Positions 1 through 13,470 are shown, counted from the stretch's first letter. The stretch is DNA of 64,000 bases from Lonicera japonica (GCA_021464415.1 CM038465.1:77968919-78032918); one strand, 5' to 3'. The notes: generated by a model not told the origin, from the sequence alone. Translations and numbers: made by a program.

Positions 1-1366
1 ATGGTTTGTTCATTGATAATCATCGCGTTTTAATTTATATCTGTTTTAAGAATTTTAACATGATGAAGATAATGGTGTTTTATGATTTATAAAACCACGA
101 TCATGTGATTTAATGCAAGATATGTCATTCATACTTGATGTATGATATCCTTTTGATGTATAGATATTGTATATTGATGAAATTAATTAATTGTTAAATT
201 ATATACATCAAGGGACATCTATAGAAACTTGTTGTAGTTATATCAAATGTTCATTTATTAGCATGTTATACATTTTATGCATCATTATTGTGTCAACCGG
301 AATCTTGAAAATCTCTCAGTAAGCTCGGAATGTTCTTATAGCCTATATGTGGCATATATCTTGTATCTCTAATGCCGGGAGTTCATTATGTTCGTTGTGA
401 CGTTCTGGGATGTGATATGATCCCATGGTGGATCCAATTATAATTACATTATGGCATTTCAATGATAAAGGGGATGTGTTTTTTTTTTTGCTTACTGATG
501 TATAAGTGGGACCAAGTGCCCTTAGATTGAAAATTCCTAAACCTCCGGAGGGTAACAAAGCATCGGCAGTCTAAAGCCAACGGTGGCTAGTCCAAAAATC
601 TAAATAACAGTAATGCACTTGTGTTATATTGATATGAAACTAATGGACGTGTGGTTTAATTTTATTATGATATGATGATGATCTTTCTTGGGGCAAAAGA
701 TGTTCTATTGTTATCATATTCGGATAATTATGTGGGGCGGTCATGCCCATTCTTATTCTTATGATTATGATTCGTTTCGGCCTCGATATTTTCTTAGTGG
801 TATGATATAATGGTTGGCACACCGAAGGTAACTTGCATATGTATGTCATGCATTGGTTTATAAACTGGTGATTTCTGAATCGATCTACTGATTGCAGTTT
901 GAACTATTATAAAACTGCTATTATGTTTTGAACATTATATTTCATGTATATCTCCCCTATTGAGTTATGAGCTCACCCCATTTTTAAGTAATAAATTCAA
1001 GTATCCAGGAAACAGATAAAACTGATGAAGCGTCAAGGTCGAGAACAAAATAAAAGCCTTTGATATGGACTTATTTTATTGTGTATATGTTTGTAAAGCA
1101 ACCCACAGCTAGCCTAAGTTTTAATGTAGGCTAACCTACATATTGATATGGATTTGTATGCCCTTTGGATATATGCATATATGTTGCATCTCTATTTTGT
1201 ATTATAACTAGATGAGAATCATAGTTGTTTGTTACATGTTATGTAATTATCTGGATTCATGATTTCATTATTTATATTTGACCCACTTTAGCTAGTCTAA
1301 GGTGGGTTAGTGACGCTCCATGTCTTAATTATGGGTGTTATCCTGTTAATTAAGGCGGGGCTGCCA
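1..1366 (+). mobile_element. Ty3/Gypsy-type LTR fragment, left end outside window
   Basis: The stretch aligns by eye, in the same orientation, with the complete solo LTR at 37172-39236. Both share the blocks starting GTGTCAACCGGA, GAGCTCACC and TTAATTAAGGCGGGG. It ends in CTGCCA where the intact copy ends in GTGTTACA, so the terminal CA is kept. Immediately after 1366 the sequence continues as Helitron-like DNA that matches the Helitron at 13685-14561, which suggests that the LTR inserted into a Helitron. No coding domain is visible. Confidence 0.7.
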
Positions 1367-1709
1367 TAAAAATGGTCAAGGCGATTTCAGGACGATAATT
1401 TTTTATATTACAGTTCGATCTGCTTTGAATATAATATTTTTTCTCTTTTAAACACTCATAATATCATTACATTATAAAAGGGTTGATACGATTTCATGTC
1501 TAATTGGACAAGTAACACATGTCTCAGGTGAGGATGACTATATTTTTAGTTTTACATGTTTCATTTTTGCGATACTTTATCTGTTTTCATCCCTAAGTAA
1601 CATACAGTCATACACATCTTCGATCTTCACATTTTTCACATTATTATATTTTATCTAATTATTATTATTTGTTCTTTTTATCGTGTCGAATGGCACGAAT
1701 ATACCCTAG
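1367..1709 (+). mobile_element. Helitron 3' portion
   Basis: The last 340 bp match the 3' part of the Helitron at 13685-14561. The end has a hairpin at 1682-1697 (CGTGTC/GGCACG, loop GAAT), then nine bases, then CTAG at 1706-1709 followed by T. This is the family signature of a Helitron 3' terminus inserted between A and T. The 5' part is interrupted by the LTR ending at 1366 and lies outside the window. Confidence 0.75.
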
Positions 1710-1744
1710 TTTAAAACAAAACATAGAATAAAAGCAATTAGCAA

Positions 1745-3432
1745 AAGGGCCTTTTTAGTTACCCTGCTGAATAATTGCCATAATTAGAGTTACCCCCTCT
1801 CCCTAGTTTGATAATCCTTTGAGTTACTCCACTGACGTTTAACGGAATTAGCCTTTTATTAAATTTTTGGTACAAAATGACTTATTTGCCCCTATGAGGT
1901 AACTCAAATTATGCCTATTATCCAGGAGGTTACTCAAATTATAACATTAACCTCAATAAAAAAATTTCTTAACTTTTTTATTGTAGCTCTGACTTTAACC
2001 TTAATTTTATTTTTTCTCTTTAAACACAAATTCAACAGTTGTTTCTCTCTAAACACAAAATACGCAATTGTTTCTTCTCCACTCACAAATTCAAAAGAAT
2101 CTCACAAACCAAACACAAAATAGGGTGGTATAAAGTAACAAACATAAAATACTCAATCATGTATTTAATATATTGTCTAGATAATTTAAACCATTATTCA
2201 ATGGTATACAACATCAACAACATTTTCATTTTTTTTTCTATACATAAGCATTCAAACATTTAAAGATTTATAGATATACACAATAATTTTTCATTGTTTT
2301 CTCTTTATATATACACATACCTAGATTTTATATACATACATAAATACAAAATTCATTTTTTCTTTCTATATATACCCATCCAAATAAGTCAGTTTCTCTA
2401 TACGAATTTCTCGTTTCTCTCTATCTCTCAACAACACAAAGCTCCATCATCATCCCCCTCTCTTTCTCTCTCAATGAAGCACTACCAAGTTCCCTCCATC
2501 ATTTATGAAGCATCCTCAACAGGTCTCTCTATGTGCATCATTCTTTCTATTTCCCTCTCTATCTTCATCAACAAAATTTAACTAACAATCAACAATGAGC
2601 AAATTCAAGATATGAATCTGTCAATTTTATGTCAAAGATTTAGAAGACTCAATTATCTCTACCCTAAAAATAGTACCCCAAATAAAAAAAAAGTTACAAA
2701 ATTACCCTTTTGCAGACCATCAAATTCGTGCAATTAGTCTCACATAAAACCCACAAGAATGTATCTCATCTCTCTCTTATCTAAAAATCTAAAATAAGCC
2801 AAACCCACATTTTAATTTTATTTTTTTAGTAAACCCACTTCATCTATGGCTATCAGAATAATCAAACCCAGTTTTTACATTTACTGCTATGAAGCAAATT
2901 AAACCCAAATTCAAAGCCCTAGATTTGAAACAAAACAAAACAAAAATAGAGAAATAATGAAGAGAATCGCCGAGATAGATCGTTTTCAACAAATCTATCG
3001 TTAAATAGAGACTCTTGATTGGGAGGAATGTTCCGATTCAATTTTATTAATAGGGAAAGGAGAAAAAAAAGAACGATGCATAGAAATATACTTTTCTTTT
3101 GAGTGGAGATAAATCAATTAAATATTTTGAGTTTAGAAAAGAGAAAGTTGTTGAATTTTGTGTTTAAAGAGAATAAATAAAATTAAAGTTAAAGTCAGAG
3201 TTACAATATAAAAATTAAGAAAAATTTTCATTTAGTTTAATGTTATAATTTGAGTTAGCCCTCTAAATAATAGACATAATTTGAGTTATCCCCAGGGGCA
3301 AATCAGTCATTTTATACTAAAAATTTAACGGAAAGCTAACTCCGTTAAATATCATGGGATAACTCAAATGATTATCAAACTGAGGATAACTCTAATTATA
3401 ACAATTATTAAATGTAACTCAAAAAGGCCCTT
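1745..3432. mobile_element. Non-autonomous MULE-like element with long TIRs
   Basis: The ends are inverted copies of one another over roughly 330 bp (about 1745-2080 and 3110-3432), beginning AAGGGCCTTTTT and sharing internal blocks such as TAACTCAAATTAT. The centre (about 2080-3100) is AT-rich, with CT-rich UTR-like sequence and no convincing gene. Long TIRs without a transposase fit a non-autonomous Mutator-like or foldback element. I could not find a clear target-site duplication. Confidence 0.7.
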
Positions 3433-3434
3433 AC

Positions 3435-3583
3435 TTTTTTTTTTTTTAAATTAAGGGAGGTCTAAGTCTCTCCCTTAATCCTACAAATAAAGAAAAACCC
3501 TCCCCTCCCACCCCATGAGTCGAACCCTTGACCTCAAGTCAAGGGTGGAGGTTGCCTATCGCCGGGTCAACCACTCTCCTCTT
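3435..3583 (-). mobile_element. tRNA-derived SINE with poly(A) tail
   Basis: Read on the minus strand, a tRNA-like head carries an A-box-like GTGGTTGACCC and a B-box GGTTCGACTC, then a G-rich body, and ends in a run of 13 A at 3435-3447. Short matching flanks (CTTAC at both ends) may be the target-site duplication. The length of about 150 bp suits plant SINEs. It is not a tRNA gene, because there is no complete cloverleaf. Confidence 0.65.
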
Positions 3584-3589
3584 ACTTAA

Positions 3590-3591
<2 letters not shown>

Positions 3592-3625
<34 letters not shown>
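3592..3625. repeat. Poly(A) tract
   Basis: A run of about 34 A lies directly beside the 5' end of the SINE. It may be the tail of another retroposed sequence or simple slippage. Confidence 0.8.
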
Positions 3626-3628
<3 letters not shown>

Positions 3629-4675
3629 ATTGTTGTTAAAGAGATTGATATCCCTTCTCCAATACACCCACACAGTATATTCACCGGGACATTTGGGCAC
3701 CACCTCTCCGGTTACCTCAACCGTTGATGATGATTAGGTTTTTGTACCCCTTTTATGTAAAAATTAAGGAGATATTTTTTATTTTTATTTTTTTATGACA
3801 ACTCTAATAAAAACATATCTCGTGTTGATGTTGATTCTTGTGTCAACGAGTTTTTTAATTTGAATTATGTGGATTTTGATTTTGGGTTTCAATCAGTTGT
3901 GGATTTCAATTTCGAGTTTCCTGAGTAAGTTTTCTTCGTGTTCTTGAAGAACACTCTGTGACCCATTACTAGGTCTATCTGGGGGCATTTGAAAAAAAAC
4001 GTAATACCACTCTTACCATTTAAATGATCTTTGCGTCCTTAAAAAAGCAAAGAGTTCAGGATATCAATAAATTTAGACGGACCACAAATTTTAGTGGTTA
4101 TTGAACTAGAAAAACTAGTACATAAAAAAGAGCAGACATGCTTGAAATGTTGAAACCCATTATTATTAATGAATCTCTGACATTCGGGTTTTCAATTTCA
4201 AAACATGTACCGACGTACGTATCTTGCAACTTTCTCAACACTTCAATCTGCCTGGTGAGTAAATCGTTCAAGGCTACATTTGGTTCGAAGAAATTAATAA
4301 ACACCCATGAAAATGGAAGAACCATTTTCCTCTAAATTCTTTCTACAGCCTATAAGAAAATTTCTATTCTAGCAATCTGCAACTGCTTCTCAAAACAATA
4401 CAAAAAATTTCTTCAGTATTTTTCCCCTCTTTATTGCCTACTAACTCATTTCATGAGTGACAAGATACACATAGGCTGCCTCCTACTAATAGATAAAAGC
4501 ACAACGCTAAAGGCAGATCACAGCAAAGCAACCTAACAACAAAATATAATTTCAATGCCCACCAGGCATCTTTGCACACAAACAACAGTCAATGAAAGAA
4601 TTTTTGATGAATCCTCGAGCGACAGTTTCTTTTAGCAATTCATCTAATAATATATATGATTTCAAAAACCGAAGG
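3626..4675. other. Intergenic, 3' flank of the SLH gene
   Basis: No gene is recognised here. The stretch is AT-rich and should include the 3' UTR of the minus-strand gene ending at 4676. A 75-codon open frame at 4098-4325 on the minus strand matches no family I know and is not joined by evident splice sites. Confidence 0.5.
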
Positions 4676-5766
4676 CTAAGATTGATCATCCCATTTCCAC
4701 CTTCGGGCAACTTCCTCAAGAGCCTTCGCTCGAGCTTGGCTCTTCTTTGCTTCATCCTCTATCCAAGATCTATGAAACCATAGCTTCAATTAGTAAAAAC
4801 TACGTCCACAGGATACCCAGTTGACATTTGAATTTAACAAATTCAAGCCATAGCTTAAAAATAAATTTGGCAATTACATGAGCTACATTTTACATATTTT
4901 CATATCCAAACTCGATCCAAGCAAAATATCAATATCGATACCTATTTAGACAAGTTTGTTTTTTGGTCACAAATGAGCAGTAAGACAAACCTTCTGAGGA
5001 CTAGATCAAGACGAACCATTAACAAGTAATCATTAAATGACACTATACGAGTAAGCAAATATCATACTAATGCAATGATAGGCAAGGTACTAGGACTTTA
5101 TAATATGAAGGTTGGTAAAACACGTAAGAATCACGTAGAATATATTTTCAAAAAAGATGAGAAATGAAAATCAAGCACTTTACCTCAGTATTCGAAGAGC
5201 TTCTATTTCAGCTTCCAATATAGATTTTGTATCAAGTACTCCTTCATACTTGCCCTGTAAGTCACCACGCATACTCTGTACGTCATGCTGCTCATCCGTA
5301 TATTTGGCCATCTCACTTGCAAGCCTCTCCGACATTTCGTCTACTTCCACTTTCAGACTAGAAAGCAGTTGCTTTTGACAGTCCATAGCTGCCTTCTCCC
5401 TCAAATACTCAGCTAAACTATTCTCTTGAACTATCTTCTCCTTTTCAAAATTCTCAACTGCTGCAAGATAATCCCTCTCCACCTGAAAACCATGTCTCTT
5501 TTCTTCTTCAAGTCTTTCGTCCCAATACTTCTGTATGTCTCCTCTCTCTAGAAGCTCAGACTTAATTTCTTCCATTGCAGTTTGCCTAGAAGAGTTTTCA
5601 GCTTTGAGTCTTAATAGTTCAGAGCGAATTGCTTCCTTCATTCTTCCACTTGTTAATGCCACAGCTGCTTGTGCCTTTGTTGAAGGTTTATTTGGTTGAA
5701 ATCGCTTGCCCTGTCCTGTACAATGAAATGTAGCAGTCACTATCTTTCAAGTGATACAGATAACAC

Positions 5767-5820
<54 letters not shown>

Positions 5821-8397
5821 AAACTTTTCTGATTATGCTCCTGTCACCAGCAAGCATGTCCATAAATAGAACCACTAATGCATCTGAACTAATCTCCCTT
5901 GCGTCCATAAAACCCAAGTTTCGCCTTGATATCTGGACTGTAAATAAGTCAGCTTTATAATATATGATGAATACTAATGCCACCTCCATTCTTATCTCTT
6001 TATATTAGATGAAGGGGAAAATATTATGGGTAACATATTTTAATTTTTTTTTCCTACCTCCACATTAATTCCTGGCATGATTGCATAGTCTAGCTTGGCT
6101 CTCCAATTTATCAAATCCTGGCGTGATATGAATCTACATGCCAATTATGTTTTGTATGCAGAAACCACAATTAGAAAATGATGAAAGAGAGAATAGCTAC
6201 CCAAAGGAAAAGAAAAAAAAATCAGTATGCTTAAAATTACCTCTCAGGGGAAAAATTGACAACTTGGGATTTTGAATCATCCATATCAGATTTGAAATTC
6301 TTAGGCGACAACTTGCTCAGTACGATGCCGGCCTCAGCCAGGGCTATAATTTCAAGTTCAAGACAAAATTTCAAGTTGTTCCTCTAAGACAGCCTTAAAA
6401 TTCAAGGGGAAATCAAGATCAAACCTTACCTTGAATGGATATAAAATCAGGGTCTTCAACACTTACATCATCAAATGCAACAATTGTGGACCCCAAAAGT
6501 GCAACAGATGGAACTATCCGATGCTTTGGATTCCTACAACCCAGAAAATAAATTTCTGAGAACGACATGCACAATACATTTGATAGCTTTACCAAGTAAA
6601 TTTGACAAATCAAATGTATGAATCGCTTACTACCTTTCCAGTAGTGAGTTTGCTTGAACTAACCATCTTGCATATTCCCTCCGAGTACATAATTCATCTG
6701 CCTTAACGTCATCCTCAATGATCTGTAACCTTAATTAAAGTTGTGAAAATTAAGCTCAGAGCTGAACCTACTTACTTACCACTACTATTTTATTACAGAG
6801 AAGTGAAATTGTTTCAAATGATCTGTAGATTTTACTCCTTATTTCAAATGATATCTGCCACCCATGACTTATTTCACAAACAAAGAAAACACACAATAAT
6901 AAATGGAGAACCAAGTTGTTGTCAACAGTCCAAAGCAGTCATTTAGGGATATAATCATATAAACGATTTTAGAAAGAACAATAAAAATCATTTGTACGAG
7001 ATATGCATCTAAAACTATACCTTCAGTTTCTTCAATGTTAATAGAGCTTCCTGTTGAATAGAATCTGCAGGAACTGGAATTACAATACGTCCAAGCTTTC
7101 CTTCCTTCCTCTTGATATGGTCTGTCTCTTTAAAAATGAAAAATATAGAAAATGAAAAACATATTAGGATATCAATAGGTGAAATGGAAACATATGCGCT
7201 AGTAATAAGAGATGACTCTATATCATATTCATGTATGTAAAATGATTACTCTTCTCTTCCCACGCATATTCCCTTCAATAACGTCATCACTTATCTTACT
7301 ATATAATGATAAACTTTTATATTTCATTATTCTCGTAAACATAGTTCTTTCTCATATAAAAATGAAGTAATACCCCGCACACAATAGAAGTGTCAGGCAT
7401 GTGTCCAAGTGTGTCAATGAAGTTTCCATGTGCTCAAAACAAAAAATTATATATCTAAATCATGGACATGTGGAAACAAGTGTTGGACACGTGTTGGAAA
7501 CAGGTCCGAGATTGCCCAACGGCTACGTGGAAGGGTCTCATGTAAAAGAATTCCATCTTTTCCTTATAAGAAGTATCCAGAACGCTTAAAGTACTCAGTA
7601 TGACAGTTCTTTATCCATAGAGACCGATCTACAAAGAAACATATGAGATCAAAATTACAGCAACATTTGAATAGCATTCCCCTTTTTTTAGTTCAATTTC
7701 AATGTACCTATTGCCACAGTTTCATCAACTGAATTGGACACACTGTCAGTGCTTGCCTCAGACATCATGGGATCAACAGATAATGCCTCGGAACCAATAG
7801 TTTCACTCTCAATGCTTTCACTAGTTCCATATGGCCTTACCATCCTATACAAAGGATTCAATGGACTGCCCAATCGAAATCCAAAACCTGAGAAAACAAA
7901 CACAGTACAAATAAATACTCCAGTAGAACCACGCATTTCATTTCAAGCACATAAAATCCTCAATTACATTACCTCTTCTAGATAGTGAAAAATGAGCAAT
8001 GGAAACAAGTAAAGCAATAACAGATGACCCAATGCCCACTAACACAAATGTAGGCAAACCTGCACAAATACAACTCCTTAGTACACTGAAGAATAACAAA
8101 AAAAAAACACATAAAATAGCAATTTCTTCGGGGGGGGGAACCTTTCTTCTTATTCTTCTGATTGGGACCTTCCACGACTGCCCAACCATTAAATTCATCG
8201 GCGATGTTTCGGTCCGGGGAGACCCAAGAAACCTCGAGGTTTCGCTCGGTGATCGAAGCGGATAGGGATGAACTAGGGTTTCTCCTATTGATAAGAAATG
8301 GGAGGGAAGAATTGAGTATTGAAACATTAGAGTGGTGACAAAGAAAGCGAGGATTAGTGGGCGAGTAAAGAGAAGAAGGTGATAGAGAAGAACACAT
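4676..8397 (-). CDS. SLH-domain protein, plastid type (11 exons)
   Basis: Exons, transcribed from high to low coordinates, are 8397-8142, 8059-7973, 7887-7708, 7127-7021, 6722-6634, 6533-6430, 6343-6241, 6133-6058, 5932-5818, 5715-5184 and 4769-4676. All introns are GT-AG and the phases close to 580 aa. The N-terminus (about residues 1-55) is rich in Ser, Arg and hydroxylated residues, like a chloroplast transit peptide. One hydrophobic helix spans about 88-110. Around 207-350 are S-layer-homology-like segments, for example CTRREYARWLV and ISRQDLINWRAKL. Residues about 375-565 are highly charged and probably coiled coil. Plant homologues, from memory, are the Arabidopsis SLH proteins At5g23890, At5g52410 and At3g25680, reported in plastid membranes; the molecular role is not settled. 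The start chosen is the ATG that opens the transit-peptide-like stretch. Confidence 0.85.
5767..5813. repeat. Compound microsatellite (GT)n(GA)n
   Basis: About eight GT units run into about 15 GA units inside an intron of the SLH gene, directly beside the donor site at 5816-5817. Length variation here could alter the distance to the splice site but not the protein. Confidence 0.95.
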
Positions 8398-8673
8398 CTA
8401 CGATTGGTTCGAGGAAATGGAAATGGGGGTTCTAGGGTTAGGGTTTTAAAATTTTGACATGTATGTAATGGGGATTGGGCTTTTCTCGATCCCGGGAGGA
8501 TAAATGTAGGAAGGTTGAATTTGCAGAGAGAGCCTAGTCTGTGGCGTGTCCAACCATAAATGAGCGTAGAGTTGAGTTGTCTTGAAACAATGTTATTACT
8601 TTTTCTTTCTTTTTTTCTTGGTTTTTGGGCACACACACATGCTGCGGACGACCAAAGGGGATGGGGGAAGGAA

Positions 8674-9099
8674 TAGGAATGGCAACGGGTCGGGCATGGG
8701 GCGGGTTTGGTTATTATCAAATTCAACCCGTATATATATTATCTTGCCCCGAATTTGAGACGGGTTTTTTAAAAAAAACTCAAACCCGCCCCGCCCCGAA
8801 TTATTATTATTATTATCATTATCATTATTATTTATAAATATATATAAAAAAAATTAGAGAATAGGTGTTAATGTATATAATCTAATGCTCTACATTTGGT
8901 AAAAAAAATTCCATTTTTTTGTAAATAAATACTATATATATAATTATATATATATATAATTTTTATATTAATATATTTATATATATATATACAAGCGGGT
9001 CGGGTCGGGTCGGATTTTTAGTGGGCAAAACCCTAACTCGCCCCATCCGAGTTGGATCGGGTCGAAAACCCACCGAGTTGGGTTTTTTTGCCATCCCTA
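8674..9099. mobile_element. hAT-type MITE
   Basis: The termini are TAGGAATGGCAA on the left and the inverted TAGGGATGGCAA on the right. The element is flanked by a perfect 8-bp direct repeat, GGAAGGAA (8666-8673 and 9100-9107), the size made by hAT transposases. The interior (426 bp in all) has CGGGT-rich arms, including three tandem CGGGT units near 8995-9015, around an AT-rich centre with no coding capacity. It lies about 280 bp upstream of the SLH start codon, so it may sit in that gene's promoter. Confidence 0.92.
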
Positions 9100-9155
9100 G
9101 GAAGGAAACAGGTTCTTGTGCTTCAACCTAAGCAAGGAAATTCACTATTTTTTTT

Positions 9156-10404
9156 GGGCTTATTGACTTAACCCCTCACGCTAATAGCGGTATTTGAGAA
9201 AATCTTTCAAAATAATTTTAATTAGACATAACCTCCTATTTTCTGATACCGTCTAGCTTCCATCTATTTTTAATATTTTTTGACGAAAATGCCCTTATCT
9301 CATCTTCTTCTTCTTCCTTATACACAAGCCCTAATTTTCTCTCTCATCTCAACTCAAAATCCCTAATTTCATTAACACTATCTCATCTTCATCATCTTCT
9401 TGTAATTATCTATAATTAACAACAAATCAAGATCCCCCAATCATCTTCATCATCTTCTTCATTTTCATCTTTTTCATCCAACCAAAACACCCTTCTTCTT
9501 CTTCTTCTTCTTCTTCTTCTTCATCATCATTTATATACATACATATACATGTGTATATATATGTACACACATATCCATCTCCGACCATCCCTCTGGCCCG
9601 CGCCGGTGCCACTACCTCCTCCATTCATATCTCTCTTTTCCCATCACCGAATGACCTTTCTCTCTCTTCCTCGCCAACATCAAACCCAAATCGTTGAAAT
9701 CGTAGCTAAAATCTAACCCGTTAATTTTAGATCCGAAGTAGCTGAAATCATTTAAAGCGTAACAGTCCATCAATCACGATCCAAATCATTGAAATCGTAA
9801 CAGGTCCATCAATCACGAATTTGTACACACATATCCATCTCTGCTCTGCTTAAAATCATTGAAATCGGGCATTGGAATTTTATAAATTATGCTCTGCTTA
9901 AAATACTTAGGGTTTCAATTCCTTATGATTAAATACATATATCGAAATCAAAGTTTGGGCTAATTAATGCTTCACAAAACAAATCACCATATTCTGCTAA
10001 TTTATAGTAGATCGGCTGTGCCTTCTCTCTTCACTCGATTCAATTCGGTGACGAAACTCGCTTTGAAATGTGATCGTAGATCTGTGATGGAGATTGAGAT
10101 GGATATGCGTACACATATATATACACATGTATATGTATGTATATAAATGAAGAAGAAGAAGAAGAAGAAGAAGAAGAGGGGTATTTTAGTTTAAGGATGA
10201 AGAAGATGAAGAGGATGAAGAAGATGAAGAAGATGAAGAAGAATAGGGGTATTTTGGTCCAAAAAATTAAAAAGTTAACGGAATGAAAACGGTGTCAAGA
10301 TTTAGGGAATTATGTCTAATTAAAATTATTTTAGGAGATTTTTTCAAATATGACTATTAGCGTGGGGGGTTAAGTCAATAACACCCCCCCCCCCCCCCCC
10401 CCCT
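9156..10404. mobile_element. Non-autonomous long-TIR (MULE-like) element
   Basis: The ends are inverted repeats of at least 400 bp, beginning near TTATTGACTTAACCCC (9160) and mirrored at 10364-10382. They continue through the CTT/GAA triplet tracts and a CATACATATACATGTGTAT block (9537 and 10115). A run of about 23 C follows the right TIR (10384-10406). The centre contains short UTR-like sequence and no convincing gene. Clear TSDs were not found, so the exact edges are uncertain by about 15 bp. Confidence 0.75.
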
Positions 10405-11715
10405 TTTATTGTGCTAATATTTCATGCGTAAACAATGAAATATTTATTTTACATAAAAAATATAATAATTTCTTAAAATAAATAAATTGAGTGAATTTGT
10501 AAAATTTATTTTCTTTTCTTTTTTATTAGTAAATTAAATGTCTTCAATCTTACAACATTTAATACCATCTTTTCAAAAAAAATTCTCATTTTTCATTTTG
10601 TTATCAAACAAACCTTAATCCAACTGTCCTAAAATGTTCATTTCATTTCAATCCTTAATGTTATTTAATATTAAATAGGTTTAGCTAATATTTTCCTGTT
10701 TTCGATCAAGTAAAACTTTTCGTTCTATGTAAAACAATTTCATAGAATTTATTCTTTCACGCACAAGTATATCAACACACATCTAAATTGATATTTGTTT
10801 GTTGAATCTCCAATCAAGACATCGATAGTGATTTGTACATTCTAAAGTTTGTCATGATTGATTGGCGAGCTAGCCTAAGTGAAAAAAGTGCCCTCCCTTA
10901 TTCAGAAATAAGTCCCATTAATCATGACTATCTCGGAATCATTTCATATTTTATTGGAAAACTATTTGAACGAAATTAATCATGCGCGACTTTAGAGAAT
11001 GAGCTAAACCAAAACTAGTCAGAATAGATAATTGCCAAAACTCCAACAACAGTTGTGTTAATAGCGCCACTGTCCATCCCTAGGTATTAAATAGGTTTCG
11101 GAACGATATAGGAGCATGTAGGTTTGTCCAAGTGGCGAAGAATCCCCAGCAGAACTTGAAAATCCCAGCTGCAAATGTGTAACAGTGTAACTGTGCAAGT
11201 ATGCTCAAAAATAGTAAAACTAGTTCACCCAATGCAGAAAGACAACTAAGCCATTTGATGTCAGGATAAATTCATGATAAAATCCCCCCATCAGGTCAAT
11301 TTTATTGGTCTGGCCACACGTACCTTGATGAATTAATACTGGTGACCCTCTCATATTACACTTGTACTCGTACTGAAATGCTCGTATTTTCTATGTCAGT
11401 TATGCGAACTCTTCCACATTCGCACCTGCTGTCGACCTAGCCTCTTAAAAGTGCCACACTGCACTAGCAGTCTCGCATACTCACCTTTTATCAGTTGGTC
11501 ACTTGCTGAATCAATGTTGGTACTTGTACTTGCCAGAGTCTTTGAACTGCCTGGTGCTGCATCCATATCAACTTAAAACATTTACTCCACATACTGCAAC
11601 TTCAATACCTGCATCTAAATTGCATGAAAAAAAAAATATAGAAACTTTTTCGCAAACATGTAGAGCAGAAAGGTATCAATGTAAGAATAAAAAGTACTTT
11701 ATTGATTTGTTTGAA
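10405..11715. other. Intergenic, 3' flank of cytochrome b561
   Basis: No gene or repeat is recognised. The sequence is AT-rich up to about 11100, then of more balanced composition, and probably includes the 3' UTR of the minus-strand gene ending at 11716. Confidence 0.5.
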
Positions 11716-13470
11716 CTAATAAGAATCCAGTCGCTTGCAATTCGAATACATGATCTTAGTTTGTTGAGTTTGGTACTTGGGTGAGACTGCAGCGAATATT
11801 ACAAAACCGCTGAGCATTGCTAGCCCAACTCCTAAACCATTAACAACCATAGACTCGGTACAACGCTTCATTACATTTCCCTTTGTCTGCAAGAATGTCA
11901 GCTTCTCAAGAAGCCCAGTCTCAGCTGTCACTATGGCTAAACCGTACGTGTAAAGACCAAGGAAGACGTGCCAAGGCAATATCCGTAGTGTTATGGTCCG
12001 CACTTCCACTCTGTGCCAAAAGCTCAAGAAACCCACCAACCACTGCACAAAGATAAGAACGCTTTTAAGATCAAGAAAAGTCCCTTGCTAATAAAGATTC
12101 TTTACATTATACATGATGTGAAATGTAAATATATCCAGCACTGAATTTGCTAATAGAGTGCAGCATTGCGATGAATTTTCTGTAGACAGGAAGGCATTTT
12201 ATACAAGGTGCATTGTCAAATAATAAGAATGATACTTCAATAATTATAGTAGTATTTAGGTAATTATGTATAGTTATCATTAATTCAGCAACTTCACAGA
12301 ATTATTTCTGACTGGATTCAATGTAAGTATAATGATGATCCATTAGGCCCGCCAAACATCTGATTGAGCTAAATTTAGGGACACATAATCAACTTTTGAT
12401 TGTATAACCAGAGGCAAAAGATGGGGTACATGCTAACTGACTTCAGAATAAGTCTAAAAATCTCCTCAATATGTCATTAAAACAAATATAATATAGGCTC
12501 ACTAACACAGAATACATTGAATGTACAGATAATTAAAACAATAATAGAGTAATAGTCCTGTTGCTGTTGGTGTTGCTGTTGGTGTTGGTGTTGATTCTCA
12601 AATGGAAAAACAGGGTGACCACATGGAGGATCCATAGAGGGATCATCACTACATCATTGTGTTACCCTTGCACAAAATAAATAAATCATCAAAAGGTAAT
12701 TTATTATTTCATTTATTCAGGAGAGAGTGGGTTGGTCTGATTGGTCAGAATTTAGAGATTTCTAAGTTGGAGTCCCATTAAATAACTATGCAAATATTAC
12801 TTTTTGGGATCTCCCAAAGTAACGTTGTAAATTTACTAGATCGAAAGAAAATCATATATAATTAATTTAGAAAGAGATCGAGAACTATGACATTGTGGGA
12901 ATTAAGAACAAACCTGAGCTGCAAACAAGGAGACACAAAAGAGACCCATCCAAGAGTGCAAACTGTAGAAATTAGCAACAACACCATCTTTGCTACGAAA
13001 TCTAGTCCAAATCCCAAAAATCCCACAAGCCAAAGCAAAGCCTTGTAAACACAAATGCACCGATTTCTTCAAATTTCTTGAACCCGGCAACCATCTATGC
13101 ACCAAAATTGCTACCAAAAAAAGAAATAAAAGAATTAAAGATATAAAATTTCTCAGTTCCAAGAAAACATGCAATTGGTGGTACCTTCTCCGGTGACGAC
13201 AATGAAGCCAATAACCATTAGTAAAGGGTGAAGAACCTGTTAATAAAGATGAAAAGGTATGATCAAATTTTAGCCGAAATTAAAGTTGCAAGGGAAGAGA
13301 GAGGGGCAGTTACGTACAGAGTAGATGAGGTCGTCAGGGTTGTGATGAGGGAGAAAACTGGTGTTGAAGTGAAGAGCCCAAATGAGAACAAGAGCTGCAA
13401 CCAAGAGAGCTGAGAGTCTTGCTGCAAATAGGAGGAGAGAGAAGATTGAAGGCGAGACTAATTTGGCCAT
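11716..13470 (-). CDS. CYB561: Cytochrome b561, transmembrane ascorbate ferrireductase
   Basis: The four exons are 13470-13318, 13236-13185, 13110-12914 and 12042-11716. GT-AG introns join them in frame to 242 aa, the usual size. The protein is a six-helix membrane protein that passes electrons from cytosolic ascorbate to ferric chelate or monodehydroascorbate across the membrane through two b hemes. The four expected heme-ligand histidines are present at H54 (VLHPLL), H87 (SVHLCLQ), H120 (SLHSWMG) and H159 (PWHVFLG), spaced as in the family. The start was chosen at the ATG opening MAKLVSPS, immediately before the first hydrophobic helix. The best match I recall is the TAFR4-type member, At1g26100 in Arabidopsis. 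The 871-bp third intron holds no recognisable insertion. Confidence 0.93.

Noticed and set aside
3480..3583. tRNA-like sequence with A and B boxes on the minus strand
   Set aside because: No complete cloverleaf can be drawn and a poly(A) tail follows, so it is called a SINE and not a tRNA gene.
4098..4325. 75-codon minus-strand frame downstream of the SLH gene
   Set aside because: The SLH gene already closes at 4676 with a conserved-looking C-terminus, and no splice links the two.
8990..9020. Tandem CGGGT units resembling a telomere-like repeat
   Set aside because: Only three units, inside a hAT MITE with TSD; the composition belongs to the MITE arms.
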